Positions 53,988 through 63,147 of a stretch of DNA of 64,000 bases are shown piece after piece. The notes beneath the pieces were generated by a model. The model saw only the letters and a program-made list of their open reading frames with translations. It made no database searches and was not told the origin of the DNA. Source of the DNA: Pukyongiella litopenaei. GTDB lineage: Bacteria > Pseudomonadota > Alphaproteobacteria > Rhodobacterales > Rhodobacteraceae. The DNA is taken from contig NZ_CP027665.1 of assembly GCF_003008555.2 (NCBI RefSeq), positions 3,658,001-3,722,000 on the forward strand, given 5' to 3'. The translations under genes were made by a program, and so were the position numbers. How positions within the stretch are numbered: the first letter of the stretch is position 1; every line of letters begins with the position of its first letter.

Positions 53988-54674
53988 TCAACGGCGACCG
54001 GCCTGGCCGAACCCGGCCAGGGCCGCCATGTCCGCGTCATCGAGCGGGCCGCACGCATGGGGGCGCAGGCGCAGGCGCACCGCCGCCAGCAAATCGGCAT
54101 CCGAACAGGGGGCAGTGTAACCGGCGGCGCGGGCCAGGGCGCGGAACGGGGCGGGATCGGGGGTATGGGCCGGGTTTTGGGCATGGTCCCGGGCCGGAGC
54201 GGGCCTCAGCGCCAGCCCCTGCCGGGCCAGCCGGGTCCAGTCGAATCGGGGGCCGGGATCGTGTTTGCGCCCCGGCGCCATGTCCGAATGGCCGATCACG
54301 CCTGCGGGGCCGATACGATGCCGCTGCATCACGTCGCGCAACAGGTCTTCGAGGGCGGCCATCTGCGGTTCCGAAAACGGATGGTCGCCGCGATTGTCCA
54401 GTTCGATCCCGATCGAGCGCGAGTTGATGTCCTCCAGCCCGCGCCATTCACCGGCGCCCGCGTGCCAGGCGCGCTTGGCCTCGTCCACCATCTGCCAGAT
54501 CGTGCCATCGCCGCCGATCAGGTAATGCGCCGACACCTCGATGGCGGGATCGCAGAGCCGGTCGAGCGCGGCGCTCGCGCTGTCCATCGCCGTGTAGTGC
54601 AGCACGATGAGCGACGGTTTCAGCCCGTCCCGGCGGTCGCCGAAACTGGGGGACGGATGCCGGATCGGGGTCAG
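53988..54674 (-). CDS. ampD: 1,6-anhydro-N-acetylmuramyl-L-alanine amidase, apparent CTG start
   Basis: The protein recycles cell-wall muropeptides by cleaving the amide bond of anhydro-muropeptides. Family sequence begins TPIRHPSPSFGDRRDGLKPS, then LIVLHYTAMDSASAALDRLC (about 20-39) with the zinc His. Further zinc/active-site pieces are VSAHYLIG, AWHAG, SIGIELDN and GVIGHSDMAPGRKHDPG. The conserved N-terminus is in frame only if the start is the CTG at 54674-54672, which overlaps the upstream TGA as CTGA. A GTG at 54605 would remove about 23 conserved residues. Length 228 from CTG. Confidence 0.85.
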   Translation of the reverse strand: MTPIRHPSPSFGDRRDGLKPSLIVLHYTAMDSASAALDRLCDPAIEVSAHYLIGGDGTIWQMVDEAKRAWHAGAGEWRGLEDINSRSIGIELDNRGDHPFSEPQMAALEDLLRDVMQRHRIGPAGVIGHSDMAPGRKHDPGPRFDWTRLARQGLALRPAPARDHAQNPAHTPDPAPFRALARAAGYTAPCSDADLLAAVRLRLRPHACGPLDDADMAALAGFGQAGRR

Positions 54675-55366
54675 TTCTGCACCGCCTGGCGAAACGGCGC
54701 GGGATCCCAGCTGCAGGCATAGCCGTCGCCATCGGGGTCGAGGTTCTGGCGGTCCCGCTGCGGGCCGCCCGCCTCGAGGAACGCGATCTGCGCCTGGTCG
54801 GGCGATGAGAAGCGGTTGCAGTTGCGCTGCGAGCCGCCGGCGAGGCTGAGGCCGGACCGGCTGTAGATCCGCGTGCCGCGCGGGTTGGTCTGCGACAGCG
54901 CATAGGCGACGATGTTGGGCCCGACACCGGCGGGGCGCACGGGCACGGCGGTGGGTTCGACGGCCTCGTATTGCGCGCGGTATCGGGCCAGCCGTTCGGC
55001 ATCGCTTTCGATCGATTCGCGTGTCCTGACCGCGGAAAAGCTGTTCTCGTCCGAGATCCCCGCAGTCGACACCGGGGCCGAGGTCGCCGTCGCGGTGGTC
55101 TCGGTCGATGCCAGCGCGGCGGCGGTGGCGGCCGCGATGTCGTCTTCGGGCGCGGCGGTCCCGGCGGGCAGCGGTTGCGTGGCGATCGCGGCGGGCAGGG
55201 GCAGGGGCTGCCCGTCCGTGCCTCCGGCCAGCTGCGCGTCCAGCACCTTGGGCGAGCCGAAATAATTTTCGGGCTGGCCACCCGGTATCTGCGGCGCACA
55301 GGCCGACAGGGCGGTCAGCGCGGCAAGGGCGGTCAGGGCAGGAAGGGCAGAAAGGGCAGGGCGCAT
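54671..55366 (-). CDS. Excalibur-domain lipoprotein
   Basis: The 231-residue protein has a lipoprotein signal (LALTALSAC-type lipobox, about 16-23 in ALTALSACAP), an Ala/Thr/Pro-rich linker (about 35-105), and a C-terminal Ca-binding excalibur-like motif LDPDGDGYACSWDPAPFR (about 208-225) with a preceding RNCNRFSSPDQAQIAFLEAG. It should be tethered to a membrane or the cell wall. Function unknown. It starts 4 bp after gatA and its stop is shared with the ampD start codon. Confidence 0.75.
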   Translation of the reverse strand: MRPALSALPALTALAALTALSACAPQIPGGQPENYFGSPKVLDAQLAGGTDGQPLPLPAAIATQPLPAGTAAPEDDIAAATAAALASTETTATATSAPVSTAGISDENSFSAVRTRESIESDAERLARYRAQYEAVEPTAVPVRPAGVGPNIVAYALSQTNPRGTRIYSRSGLSLAGGSQRNCNRFSSPDQAQIAFLEAGGPQRDRQNLDPDGDGYACSWDPAPFRQAVQN

Positions 55367-55370
55367 CGCG

Positions 55371-56867
55371 TCAGCCCTGCCACCAGTTGCCCGGCCGGGC
55401 GTCGAACCCGGCGGCGTGTTCCAGTGCAAAGGCGGCGTTGAGCAGGTCGCCTTCCTCCCACGGTTTGCCGATCAGCTGCAGGCCCAGCGGCAACCCCTGC
55501 CGGTCCAGCCCCGCGGGCACCGCCACGCCGGGAAGCCCGGCGAGGTTCACGGTCACGGTGAACACGTCGTTGAGATACATCGCCACCGGGTCGGCATCGG
55601 TCATCTCGCCCAGCCCGAAAGCCGCCGACGGCGTGGCCGGGGTCAGGATCGCGTCCACACCCTGCGCGAACACCTCCTCGAAATCGCGCTTGATCAGCGT
55701 GCGGACTCGGCGGGCGCGGTTGTAATAGGCGTCGTAGAACCCCGCCGACAGCACATAGGTGCCGATCATCACCCGGCGCTGCACCTCGTGGCCGAACCCC
55801 TCGGCGCGGGTCTTCTCGTACATCTCGGTGATGCCGTCGCCCTGTGCCAGCCGGGCCCGGTGGCCATAGCGCACCCCGTCATAGCGCGCGAGGTTCGACG
55901 AGGCCTCGGCCGGGGCGATCACATAATAGGCCGGCAGCGCGTATTTCGTGTGCGGCAGCGAGATATCGACGATCTCGGCGCCGGCATCCTGCATCATCTC
56001 GCGGCCGCGCGCCCACAGCGCCTCGATCTCGTCGGGCATGCCGTCCATGCGGTATTCGCGCGGGATGCCGATTTTTCTGCCGCGGATATCGCCGGTCAGC
56101 GCCGCCTCGAAATCGGGCACGGGTAGGTCGGCGCTGGTCGAATCCCGAGGGTCGTGCCCGGCCATCGCGCCCAGCATGATTGCCGCGTCGCGCACGGATT
56201 TCGTCATCGGCCCGGCCTGGTCCAGCGAGGATGCAAAGGCCACGATCCCCCAGCGCGAACACCGCCCGTAGGTCGGCTTGATCCCCACCGTGCCGGTAAA
56301 GGCCGCGGGCTGGCGGATCGAGCCGCCGGTATCGGTGCCGGTCGCGGCCAGACACAGATCGGCGGCGACCGCCGAAGCCGAGCCGCCCGACGAGCCGCCC
56401 GGCGTCAGCGGCGTGTCGTCATTGCCGCGCCGCCACGGGTTCACCGCGTTGCCATAGGCCGAGGTCTCGTTCGACGATCCCATCGCGAACTCGTCCATGT
56501 TCAGCTTGCCGAGCATCACGGCCCCCGCGTCGGCGAGGTTCTGCGACACGGTCGATTCGTATTCCGGCCGGAACCCTTCGAGAATGCGGCTGGCGGCCTG
56601 GGACGGCACGCCGCGCGTGCAGAACAGGTCTTTGATGCCGATCGGCAGGCCGCACATGGCGGGGGTCTCACCGGACCCTTTCAGGCGCGCATCGGCGGCG
56701 GCGGCGCGTTCCAGCGCGATCTCGGGCGTCTTGTGCGCAAACGCGTTCAGCGCGCCGGCGGTCTCGATGGCGGCCAGGCAGGCCTCGGTCAGTTCGCGCG
56801 ATGTGGTTTCACCCTTGCGGAGCGCGTCGCGGGCCTCGGCCAGCCCCAGTCGGTTCAGTTCGGTCAT
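55371..56867 (-). CDS. gatA: Glutamyl-tRNA(Gln) amidotransferase subunit A
   Basis: The 498-residue amidase supplies ammonia from glutamine to convert Glu-tRNA-Gln (and Asp-tRNA-Asn) to the correct charged form. The amidase signature shows the catalytic triad: Lys in [10 protein letters not shown] (about 78), Ser in [15 protein letters not shown] (about 155) and Ser in [15 protein letters not shown] (about 178). The ATG at 56867 is the family start. gatC lies 31 bp upstream; gatB is not in this window, so the complex is split. Confidence 0.96.
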   Translation of the reverse strand: MTELNRLGLAEARDALRKGETTSRELTEACLAAIETAGALNAFAHKTPEIALERAAAADARLKGSGETPAMCGLPIGIKDLFCTRGVPSQAASRILEGFRPEYESTVSQNLADAGAVMLGKLNMDEFAMGSSNETSAYGNAVNPWRRGNDDTPLTPGGSSGGSASAVAADLCLAATGTDTGGSIRQPAAFTGTVGIKPTYGRCSRWGIVAFASSLDQAGPMTKSVRDAAIMLGAMAGHDPRDSTSADLPVPDFEAALTGDIRGRKIGIPREYRMDGMPDEIEALWARGREMMQDAGAEIVDISLPHTKYALPAYYVIAPAEASSNLARYDGVRYGHRARLAQGDGITEMYEKTRAEGFGHEVQRRVMIGTYVLSAGFYDAYYNRARRVRTLIKRDFEEVFAQGVDAILTPATPSAAFGLGEMTDADPVAMYLNDVFTVTVNLAGLPGVAVPAGLDRQGLPLGLQLIGKPWEEGDLLNAAFALEHAAGFDARPGNWWQG

Positions 56868-56898
56868 GTCAGTCGTCTTTCCTGGGCGGGGCGGCGGG

Positions 56899-57186
56899 TC
56901 ACTCGACCACCTTGGGGACGGCGAAGAACCCTTCGCGGGCATCCGGCGCGTTGGACAGCACCTTCTCCGGCTGGTTGCCGTCATTCACAACGTCGGCGCG
57001 GCGCTTGAGCCGCTGCGGGGTCACGCTGGTCATCGGCTCGACGCCGTCGATATCGACCTCGTTGAGCTGTTCGATAAAGCCGAGGATGGTGTTGAATTCC
57101 TCCGCCAGTGCCGGCAGCGCGTCCTGCTCGACCCGGATCCGGGCCAGTTTCGCCACCTTGGCGGCGGTGCTAGTGTCGATCGACAT
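56899..57186 (-). CDS. gatC: Glutamyl-tRNA(Gln) amidotransferase subunit C
   Basis: The 95-residue protein stabilises the GatAB amidotransferase. [40 protein letters not shown] and the tail [12 protein letters not shown] are diagnostic. It is transcribed just ahead of gatA. Confidence 0.95.
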   Translation of the reverse strand: MSIDTSTAAKVAKLARIRVEQDALPALAEEFNTILGFIEQLNEVDIDGVEPMTSVTPQRLKRRADVVNDGNQPEKVLSNAPDAREGFFAVPKVVE

Positions 57187-57341
57187 GAAAACCTCTCGTC
57201 GGTGTCTCTGACGGCTGTCACGGGCATTTACCTCCGCGCCGGTCGCCCCGCAAGCCTGAGCTGGAAAACCGCCCCGTTCGAGGTGGCAATTCGCCCCCCC
57301 GGTGCTAGGGTCGTCGGGCATGGACAGAAGAGGAGATGACC

Positions 57342-58034
57342 ATGAACATCGTCTGGCTGGGTCACGGCAGTTTCCGCATCGAAACCGCGGGGCAGGTGCT
57401 GCTGATCGACCCCTGGCTGACCGGCAACCCGCTGCTGCCCGAGGACCGGCACGCCGAGGCCGTCGAGGGGGCGACCCATATCCTGCTGACCCATGCGCAT
57501 TTCGACCATGTGATCGACGTGCTGCCGCTGGCGCGGAAACTGGGCGTGCCGGTGGCGGGGCAATATGACCTGATGGGGCTCTGGTCGGAAACCGAAGGCA
57601 TCGAAACCGTCGGCTTCAACAAGGGCGGCACCATCGATCTGGGCGGCGTGGCGGTGAGCATGGTGCCAGCCTCGCACAGTTCGACCTTCTCGACGCCCGA
57701 GGGGCTGCGCACCGGCGGGTCCGAGGTGGGCTACATGCTGCGTGCCGAGGGGCGCACGGTCTATGCGTCGGGGGATACCGACATCATGGCGGACATGGCA
57801 TGGATGGGCGAATATTACGCGCCGGACGTGGGTATCCTGTCGGCGGGCGGCCATTTCACCATGGACATGAAGGCCGCGGCCTGGGCGGCGAAGAAGTATT
57901 TCAACTTCTCGACCGTGATCCCCGGTCACTACCGAACCTTCCCGATCCTCGAACAATCGGCGCAGGTGCTGGCGGACGGCCTGCCGGGGGTCGATGTGAT
58001 CGAACCGCAGGTGCTCGAGGCGATCCGGCTCTAG
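57342..58034 (+). CDS. UPF0173-type metallo-beta-lactamase-fold hydrolase
   Basis: The 230-residue protein has the MBL metal-binding motif THAHFDHVIDVLPLA (about 46-60), an N-terminal MNIVWLGHGSFRIETAGQVL and the distal ligands in YASGDTDIMADM and STVIPGHYRTFPIL. It hydrolyses an unknown substrate with two metal ions; UPF0173 members include lactonase-like and tRNA-processing relatives. The ATG at 57342 sits 6 bp after AGGAG; an ATG two codons earlier is too close to the ribosome site. Divergent from gatC. Confidence 0.88.
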   Translation: MNIVWLGHGSFRIETAGQVLLIDPWLTGNPLLPEDRHAEAVEGATHILLTHAHFDHVIDVLPLARKLGVPVAGQYDLMGLWSETEGIETVGFNKGGTIDLGGVAVSMVPASHSSTFSTPEGLRTGGSEVGYMLRAEGRTVYASGDTDIMADMAWMGEYYAPDVGILSAGGHFTMDMKAAAWAAKKYFNFSTVIPGHYRTFPILEQSAQVLADGLPGVDVIEPQVLEAIRL

Positions 58035-58042
58035 AATTGCTG

Positions 58043-58070
58043 TTGACTCGGGCCAACGCACGGGTAAAAG
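58043..58070 (+). promoter_or_regulatory. rpmG: Candidate promoter of rpmG
   Basis: TTGACT (58043-58048), a 16-bp spacer and TAAAAG (58065-58070) lie 57 bp before the rpmG start, just beyond the stop of the preceding gene. Confidence 0.5.
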
Positions 58071-58126
58071 GCGGGCTTCAGTGATTTCACGGGTGGCGTA
58101 TGCCGCCCGCGCGACGGAGAAGACGA

Positions 58127-58294
58127 ATGGCGAAGCCGACCACCATCAAGATCCGCCTGAATTCGACCGCGGGCACCGGCCACTTCTATGTGACCAAGAA
58201 AAACGCGCGCACCATGACCGAAAAGATGGTCGTGCGGAAATACGATCCCGTTGTCCGCAAGCATGTCGAATACAAGGAAGGCAAGATCAAGTGA
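58127..58294 (+). CDS. rpmG: 50S ribosomal protein L33
   Basis: The 55-residue protein [20 protein letters not shown], continuing to [18 protein letters not shown], is a canonical L33. It lacks the two CxxC pairs, so it is the zinc-free C- paralogue usual in alphaproteobacteria. GGAGAAGACGA precedes the ATG and an intrinsic terminator follows. Confidence 0.97.
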   Translation: MAKPTTIKIRLNSTAGTGHFYVTKKNARTMTEKMVVRKYDPVVRKHVEYKEGKIK

Positions 58295-58320
58295 TCTGGG
58301 CCCCGGATCCCAGAGATCAG

Positions 58321-58350
58321 AAGGCCGCGCCCAGCGCGGCCTTTTTCTTT
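58321..58350 (+). terminator. Rho-independent terminator of rpmG
   Basis: AAGGCCGCGC (58321-58330) and GCGCGGCCTT (58334-58343) form a perfect 10-bp stem with a CCA loop, followed by TTTCTTT. Confidence 0.92.
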
Positions 58351-58505
58351 GCCGATCGCGCTTCGGCTACCCGACCGGCAACCCTCCGGCATCACGCCGC
58401 CGCTGCATGAGCGGACGCGCCGGCGGGCCGGGGCCGTGTCCATGACATCAAGGCCTGATTTGGGGTCGGTGTCGTCGGGGCGCGTCGGTGCGCGTCGATC
58501 ACCGG

Positions 58506-58534
58506 TTGAGACGGGGCGGCGCGATACCTAGGTA
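58506..58534 (+). promoter_or_regulatory. Candidate promoter of the MerR regulator gene
   Basis: TTGAGA (58506-58511), a 17-bp spacer and TAGGTA (58529-58534) lie 28 bp before the MerR gene. A TACCTAGGTA palindrome (58525-58534) overlaps the -10. Support is weak, and the rest of the 267-bp gap after rpmG holds only its terminator. Confidence 0.35.
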
Positions 58535-58561
58535 GACCCTGCCGCAGCGGGAGTATGTGCC

Positions 58562-59020
58562 ATGAACCTGTCCATCGGGGAGTTGTCCCGGCGATCCGAG
58601 ATCAAGGTGCCGACGATCCGGTATTACGAAAAGATCGGGCTGATCCCCGAAGTGCCGCGCAATGCGGGCAACCAGCGCCGATACGGAGCCGTCGATCTGG
58701 ACCGCCTGAAATTCATCCGCCATGCCCGCGATCTGGGCTTCGATCTCGACAGCATTCGCGACCTGCTGGAGATGTCGGAGCGGCCACTGCAATCCTGTCA
58801 CGCCGCCGACAGTATCGCCCGGACCCATCTCGAGGCGATCCGGGCCAGGATCCACCAGCTGACGCTGTTGCAGCACGAGCTGGAACGCATGGTCTCCGAA
58901 TGCCGGCAGGGTCGCGTCTGCGATTGCCGGGTGATCGAGGTGCTGGCCAATCACGCGGAATGCACGACCGATCATGGCCGTGTGGCCCCGGCCCGGCCCG
59001 GTGACGGCCCCGCCGGCTGA
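58562..59020 (+). CDS. MerR-family metal-responsive regulator (ZntR/CadR/PbrR type)
   Basis: The 152-residue protein has the MerR winged HTH (about 3-70: SIGELSRRSEIKVPTIRYYE, GLIPEVPRNAGNQRRY), a dimerisation helix (about 80-118) and a metal loop with cysteines at C79 (LQSCHA), then SECRQGRVCDCRVIEVL and a C-terminal HAEC. That cysteine spacing suits Zn, Cd or Pb sensing rather than Cu (CueR) or redox (SoxR). It is convergent with the ZntA-type ATPase, whose promoter has the matching 19-bp spacer with a dyad, so it is the probable activator of that gene. Confidence 0.87.
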   Translation: MNLSIGELSRRSEIKVPTIRYYEKIGLIPEVPRNAGNQRRYGAVDLDRLKFIRHARDLGFDLDSIRDLLEMSERPLQSCHAADSIARTHLEAIRARIHQLTLLQHELERMVSECRQGRVCDCRVIEVLANHAECTTDHGRVAPARPGDGPAG

Positions 59021-59042
59021 TCGCGCGGCGGGGCAGCGTGGT

Positions 59043-61472
59043 TCAGTCGCCGCGCCGGCCCAGGAAACCGAGAAGCCGCATCGCGTTCAGGGTCACCAGC
59101 ACCGTCGCGCCGGTATCGGCCAGCACCGCCATCCACAGGCCCGACAGGCCGGTCACCGTGGTGACGAGGAACACCGCCTTCAGACCCAGCGCGATGACCA
59201 CGTTCTGGCGCACGTTTCTCATCGTAGCGCGGGACAGGCCGATCATGCGGGCGACATCGCCGATCACGTTGCGCATCAGCGCGGCATCGGCGGCCTCCAT
59301 CGCGACATCGGTCCCGGAGCCGATGGCAACGCCGACGGTGGCCTCGGCCAGGGCAGGGGCGTCGTTCACGCCATCGCCGACCATGATGACCGTTTCCGCG
59401 CGGGCCAGTTCGCGGACGCGCCCCGCCTTTTCCTCGGGCAGCATTTCCGCGACCGCTTCGATGCCCAGGTCACCGGCTATGGCGCTGGCGGTGCGGGCAT
59501 TGTCACCGGTCATCATCAGCGCCGAGACACCGGCGGCCTTGAGATCGGCGAGACCCGCGCGGGCATCCTGGCGGGGCTCGTCGCGCAGGGCGATCAGGCC
59601 CGCAACCGCGCCGTCGGCGACAACGACCGCAACTGTCTTGCCCTCACGCTCGAGCGCCCCGATCCGGCCTGACAGGTCGTCCGCCAGCGGCGCGTGATCG
59701 GCGGCAAAGCGCGGCGCGCCGATGAACACGGCACGCCCCGCGACCCGCCCCGCCATGCCCTTGCCGGGCACGATATGCACGCTGTCACCGGCAGGGGCGG
59801 CGATCCCGCGCGTCTCGGCGGCGGCGGTGATCGCATTGGCCAGAGGGTGCGAGGATTCGCGTTCGATAGCGGTCGCGAGCGCCAGCAGCGCGGCGTCGTC
59901 CCCGTCCACGGCGACGATGTCGGTCACGACCGGTCGGCCTTCGGTCAGCGTGCCGGTCTTGTCGAACACCACCCGGCCGGTCCGGGCGATGTTCTCGACC
60001 ACCGCGCCGCCCTTGATCAGGATGCCGTGCCGCGCACCCGCCGACAGGCTGGAGGCAATGGCCGCAGGCACCGAGATCACCAGCGCACAGGGGCAGCCGA
60101 TCAGCAGCAGAGCCAGCCCGCGATAGATCCATGTCTCCCATGTGCCGAGGCCGGTCAGCGGTGGCACGATCACCACGGCGAGCGCGATCAGCAGGACGAC
60201 CGGCATGTAGATCCGGGAAAACCGCTCGATGAACCGTTCGGTGGGCGCGCGGGCATCCTGCGCGTTCTCGACCAGGGCGATGATGCGGGCGATGGTGTTG
60301 TCTTCGGGGGCGCGGCTGACGCGTATGCGTAGCGTGGCGTCATGGTTGACCGTTCCCGCGAACACGGCGTCGCCCGCGGATTTCGTCACCGGCACGCTTT
60401 CGCCGGTCACTGGGGATTCATCGACGCTGGAGATCCCGTCGACGATCTCGCCATCCGCCGCGATCCGGTCGCCGGGACGCGCGACGACGACCTGGCCGAT
60501 CCGCAGGCTGTCGGCCGGGATCTGCCGGATCGTCCCGTCATCGTCGACGCGCGCATCGCGCGGCAGCAGCCGGCCCAGCGCCTTGATGCCCGACCGCGCC
60601 TTTTCGGCTGCCAGACCCTCGAGCAGTTCACCGATCATGAACAGGACGACGACCGCCAGCGCCTCGAGCTGTTCGCCGATCAGGATGGCGCCGATCGCGG
60701 CGATGGTCATCAGCATCTGGATGGTGAAAACCGCGCCGAGCCGGGCCGCGGCAAGGGCGCGCCGGGCAATCGGGAAGATCGCGAACAGGGCGATGGCGGT
60801 AAAGACATGGGCCTCGAACGCCGGTGCGATCCTCGTCAGCGCAAGACCGGCGGCACATAGGGCGAGGCTGGCCAGCAGGTGCAGGCCGCGCGGCTTGCGC
60901 CACCACGGATTGTCTTGCGCGCCGGGTGTCCGGGCGCCCGGCGTTTCATCGGAAACATGCGTCGCGGTAAAGCCGAGCTGGCCGACGATCCGTTCGATCT
61001 CGTCAATGGGGGTGCGGTCCTGATCCAGATCCATGGTCAGAATCTCGCGGGCAATGGACACGTCCGGATTGGCCACGCCGGGCAGCGGTGCCAGTGCCGA
61101 GGTGATGGTGGACGCGCAGCTCGCGCAATCCATGCCGTCGATGCGGAACATCTGGGTGTGCTGGCCCGGTTCGGCGATGCGGCGCCGGGGCCGTTCCGCG
61201 TGATCGGGCCCGCGCGGCCCCGGATCATTGGCGGCATCCGGCAGGCGCGTCGCGGTATAGCCAAGGGTTTTCAATGTGTTCTCGATGGTTCTTTGTCCGG
61301 CCAAGTCGTCACTGGCGGTCAGTGTCATGCGTTCGCGCGCGACCGAAACCTCGACATCGCCCACGCCGGTCATGCCCGAAAGAGCGGTCTTGATCGTGGC
61401 CGCGCAGCTTGCGCAATCCATGCCTTCGACCCGAAAGGTCAGGTTGGCGGGGTGTTTGGCGGTTTGGGACAT
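59043..61472 (-). CDS. zntA: Zn/Cd/Pb-exporting P1B-type ATPase
   Basis: The 809-residue inner-membrane pump expels divalent metals at the cost of ATP. It has two N-terminal heavy-metal domains, each with MDCASC (residues 18-23 and 113-118), eight expected helices, the metal-site CPC (LLIGCPCALVIS, about 459), the phosphorylation site DKTGT (about 505) and GDGVNDAP (about 696). CPC with this cluster suits Zn/Cd/Pb (ZntA) rather than Cu. The ATG at 61472 gives the family start; the open frame continues 41 codons upstream. Its promoter is a MerR-type operator. Confidence 0.9.
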   Translation of the reverse strand: MSQTAKHPANLTFRVEGMDCASCAATIKTALSGMTGVGDVEVSVARERMTLTASDDLAGQRTIENTLKTLGYTATRLPDAANDPGPRGPDHAERPRRRIAEPGQHTQMFRIDGMDCASCASTITSALAPLPGVANPDVSIAREILTMDLDQDRTPIDEIERIVGQLGFTATHVSDETPGARTPGAQDNPWWRKPRGLHLLASLALCAAGLALTRIAPAFEAHVFTAIALFAIFPIARRALAAARLGAVFTIQMLMTIAAIGAILIGEQLEALAVVVLFMIGELLEGLAAEKARSGIKALGRLLPRDARVDDDGTIRQIPADSLRIGQVVVARPGDRIAADGEIVDGISSVDESPVTGESVPVTKSAGDAVFAGTVNHDATLRIRVSRAPEDNTIARIIALVENAQDARAPTERFIERFSRIYMPVVLLIALAVVIVPPLTGLGTWETWIYRGLALLLIGCPCALVISVPAAIASSLSAGARHGILIKGGAVVENIARTGRVVFDKTGTLTEGRPVVTDIVAVDGDDAALLALATAIERESSHPLANAITAAAETRGIAAPAGDSVHIVPGKGMAGRVAGRAVFIGAPRFAADHAPLADDLSGRIGALEREGKTVAVVVADGAVAGLIALRDEPRQDARAGLADLKAAGVSALMMTGDNARTASAIAGDLGIEAVAEMLPEEKAGRVRELARAETVIMVGDGVNDAPALAEATVGVAIGSGTDVAMEAADAALMRNVIGDVARMIGLSRATMRNVRQNVVIALGLKAVFLVTTVTGLSGLWMAVLADTGATVLVTLNAMRLLGFLGRRGD

Positions 61473-61503
61473 TCTGGCACCAATGGTTTCCTGATTCGAA
61501 TGC

Positions 61504-61534
61504 AGGCTACGCCCTCTAGCGACTATAGCTTCAA
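61504..61534 (-). promoter_or_regulatory. zntA: MerR-type metal promoter of zntA
   Basis: On the minus strand TTGAAG (61529-61534) and TAGCCT (61504-61509) are separated by 19 bp, the over-long spacer that MerR activators untwist. The spacer holds the imperfect dyad CTATAG-TCG-CTAGAG (61514-61528), close to known CadR/PbrR/ZntR operators. It lies 32 bp before the ATPase start. The remainder of the gap up to 61772 shows no clear gene. Confidence 0.8.
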
Positions 61535-61772
61535 GAGAAATGTTCGACATCGCATCGGAAGCTCGCATCATCGGCGCGTAGCAGACCGGTTCCAAGCCAC
61601 CATCTGGCCGCCGGTCTTGCCGACAGGTTCCGGCACGCCCTATCCTGTGATCGAATGATGACCGTTTGGTGCATGAAATCAGTGGTGAAATCGCGGAAAA
61701 AAGCGTCCAGCCTGCGGGCCTCGACGATGCCCGGCCTGCTGCCGCGCCCGGTCCTGCAAGGATGATCCCGGC

Positions 61773-63146
61773 ATGATTCAGCCGCTACGCAACATCACCT
61801 TCCGCTGGCTCTTTGCAGCGCAGGTTCTGTCGCTGCTGGGTGTCGGGCTGATGACGGCGGCGCTTTCGCTAGGCGCCTGGCGGATCGGCGGGGCCGAAAC
61901 GGCGGGACCGATGCTGGGGCTGATCTTTGCGCTCAAGATGATCGCCTATGTGGGGCTCGCGCCGCTGGCCGAGGCCGCGCTGGCGCGGGTGCCGCGGCGC
62001 CGGGCGCTGATCGGGCTCGATCTGGCCCGGCTGCTGCTGCTGCTGCCGATGGCCCTTGTCGAGGGTTGGGGGGTGATCGCGGCGCTGACCTTCGTTTTCT
62101 TTGCCGCCTCGGCCGCGTTCACGCCGATGTTTCAGGCCCTGATCCCGGCGATACTGCCGGAGAAATCCGACTATGCGCAGGCGCTGGCGCTGTCGCGGCT
62201 GGCCTATACGCTGGAAACGCTGCTGTCGCCGGTTCTGGTCGGTGTGGCGCTGGTGCTGATTTCCTCGCAATTCCTGTTCACGCTGGCGGCGCTCTGTTTC
62301 ATCGGCTCGGTGGCCGCGCTGGTCCGGGCGCGCATCGCCGATCAGGTGCAGACCGGATCGCGTGGCCGGTTCTGGGCGCGCGCCACGCGCGGTCTGCATA
62401 TCTACGCCCGGACGCCGCGCCTGCGCGGGCTGTTCCTGATGAATGCGGGCCTGTCGCTGGCGATGGCCTGGATCCTGGTCAACAGCGTTGTCTATGCCGG
62501 TGCCCGGCTTGGCGATGCCGAGGCCTATTTCCCATGGCTGATGGGCGGGCTGGGCGTCGGGTCCGCGCTGATGGCCCCGCTGGTGCCGCTGTTGCTGCGG
62601 CGGTTCAGTGAACGCAGCCTCATCGCGGCCGGCGGGCTGGGGTTCGCGCTGCTGACGCCGGTGATCCTGCTGGCGCCGCCCGTGGGCGGGCTGGTGCTGC
62701 TCTGGGCCGGGTTCGGCGCCGCCTCGACGCTGGTGCTGACGCCCGGCGGGCTGGTCCTGACACGATCGGCGGCCGAGGCCGACCGGCCGGCGGTGTTCGC
62801 GGCGCAGTTTTCACTATCCCATGCCGGCTGGCTGCTGGCCTATCCGCTGGCCGGGTGGCTGGGCGCCGCGCTGGATCCGGCCATCGCCCTGGTGGTGCTG
62901 GGCGCGGGCTGCGCGGTCGTGGTGATCGCCGGGCTGCGGGCCTGGCCCGCCGACGACCCGGCCGAGCGCGTGCACGCCCATCCGGACCTGCCGTCCGATC
63001 ACCCGCATCTGGCGGGGGATCTGGCGGGGGATCATGCCCCGACCGGCGGGTCCGTGCATAAACATGAGTTTCATGTTGACGAATTGCATCCGTCTTGGGA
63101 CATGGAACCCCTCGACGCAGATGGAACATCGCGAAGGAAAGCCTGA
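61773..63146 (+). CDS. MFS transporter with histidine-rich C-terminal tail
   Basis: The 457-residue protein has about 12 membrane helices (about 8-390) of the major facilitator superfamily. After the last helix comes a cytoplasmic tail of about 50 residues rich in His and Asp (VHAHPDLPSDHPHLAGDLAG, then DHAPTGG and HKHEFHVDELHP), which looks like a Zn, Ni or Co binding segment. Lying beside a MerR/ZntA metal module, it may export or sense a metal, but drug or siderophore export is equally possible. The next gene starts one base after its stop, so they form an operon. Confidence 0.8.
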   Translation: MIQPLRNITFRWLFAAQVLSLLGVGLMTAALSLGAWRIGGAETAGPMLGLIFALKMIAYVGLAPLAEAALARVPRRRALIGLDLARLLLLLPMALVEGWGVIAALTFVFFAASAAFTPMFQALIPAILPEKSDYAQALALSRLAYTLETLLSPVLVGVALVLISSQFLFTLAALCFIGSVAALVRARIADQVQTGSRGRFWARATRGLHIYARTPRLRGLFLMNAGLSLAMAWILVNSVVYAGARLGDAEAYFPWLMGGLGVGSALMAPLVPLLLRRFSERSLIAAGGLGFALLTPVILLAPPVGGLVLLWAGFGAASTLVLTPGGLVLTRSAAEADRPAVFAAQFSLSHAGWLLAYPLAGWLGAALDPAIALVVLGAGCAVVVIAGLRAWPADDPAERVHAHPDLPSDHPHLAGDLAGDHAPTGGSVHKHEFHVDELHPSWDMEPLDADGTSRRKA

Positions 63147-63147
63147 G

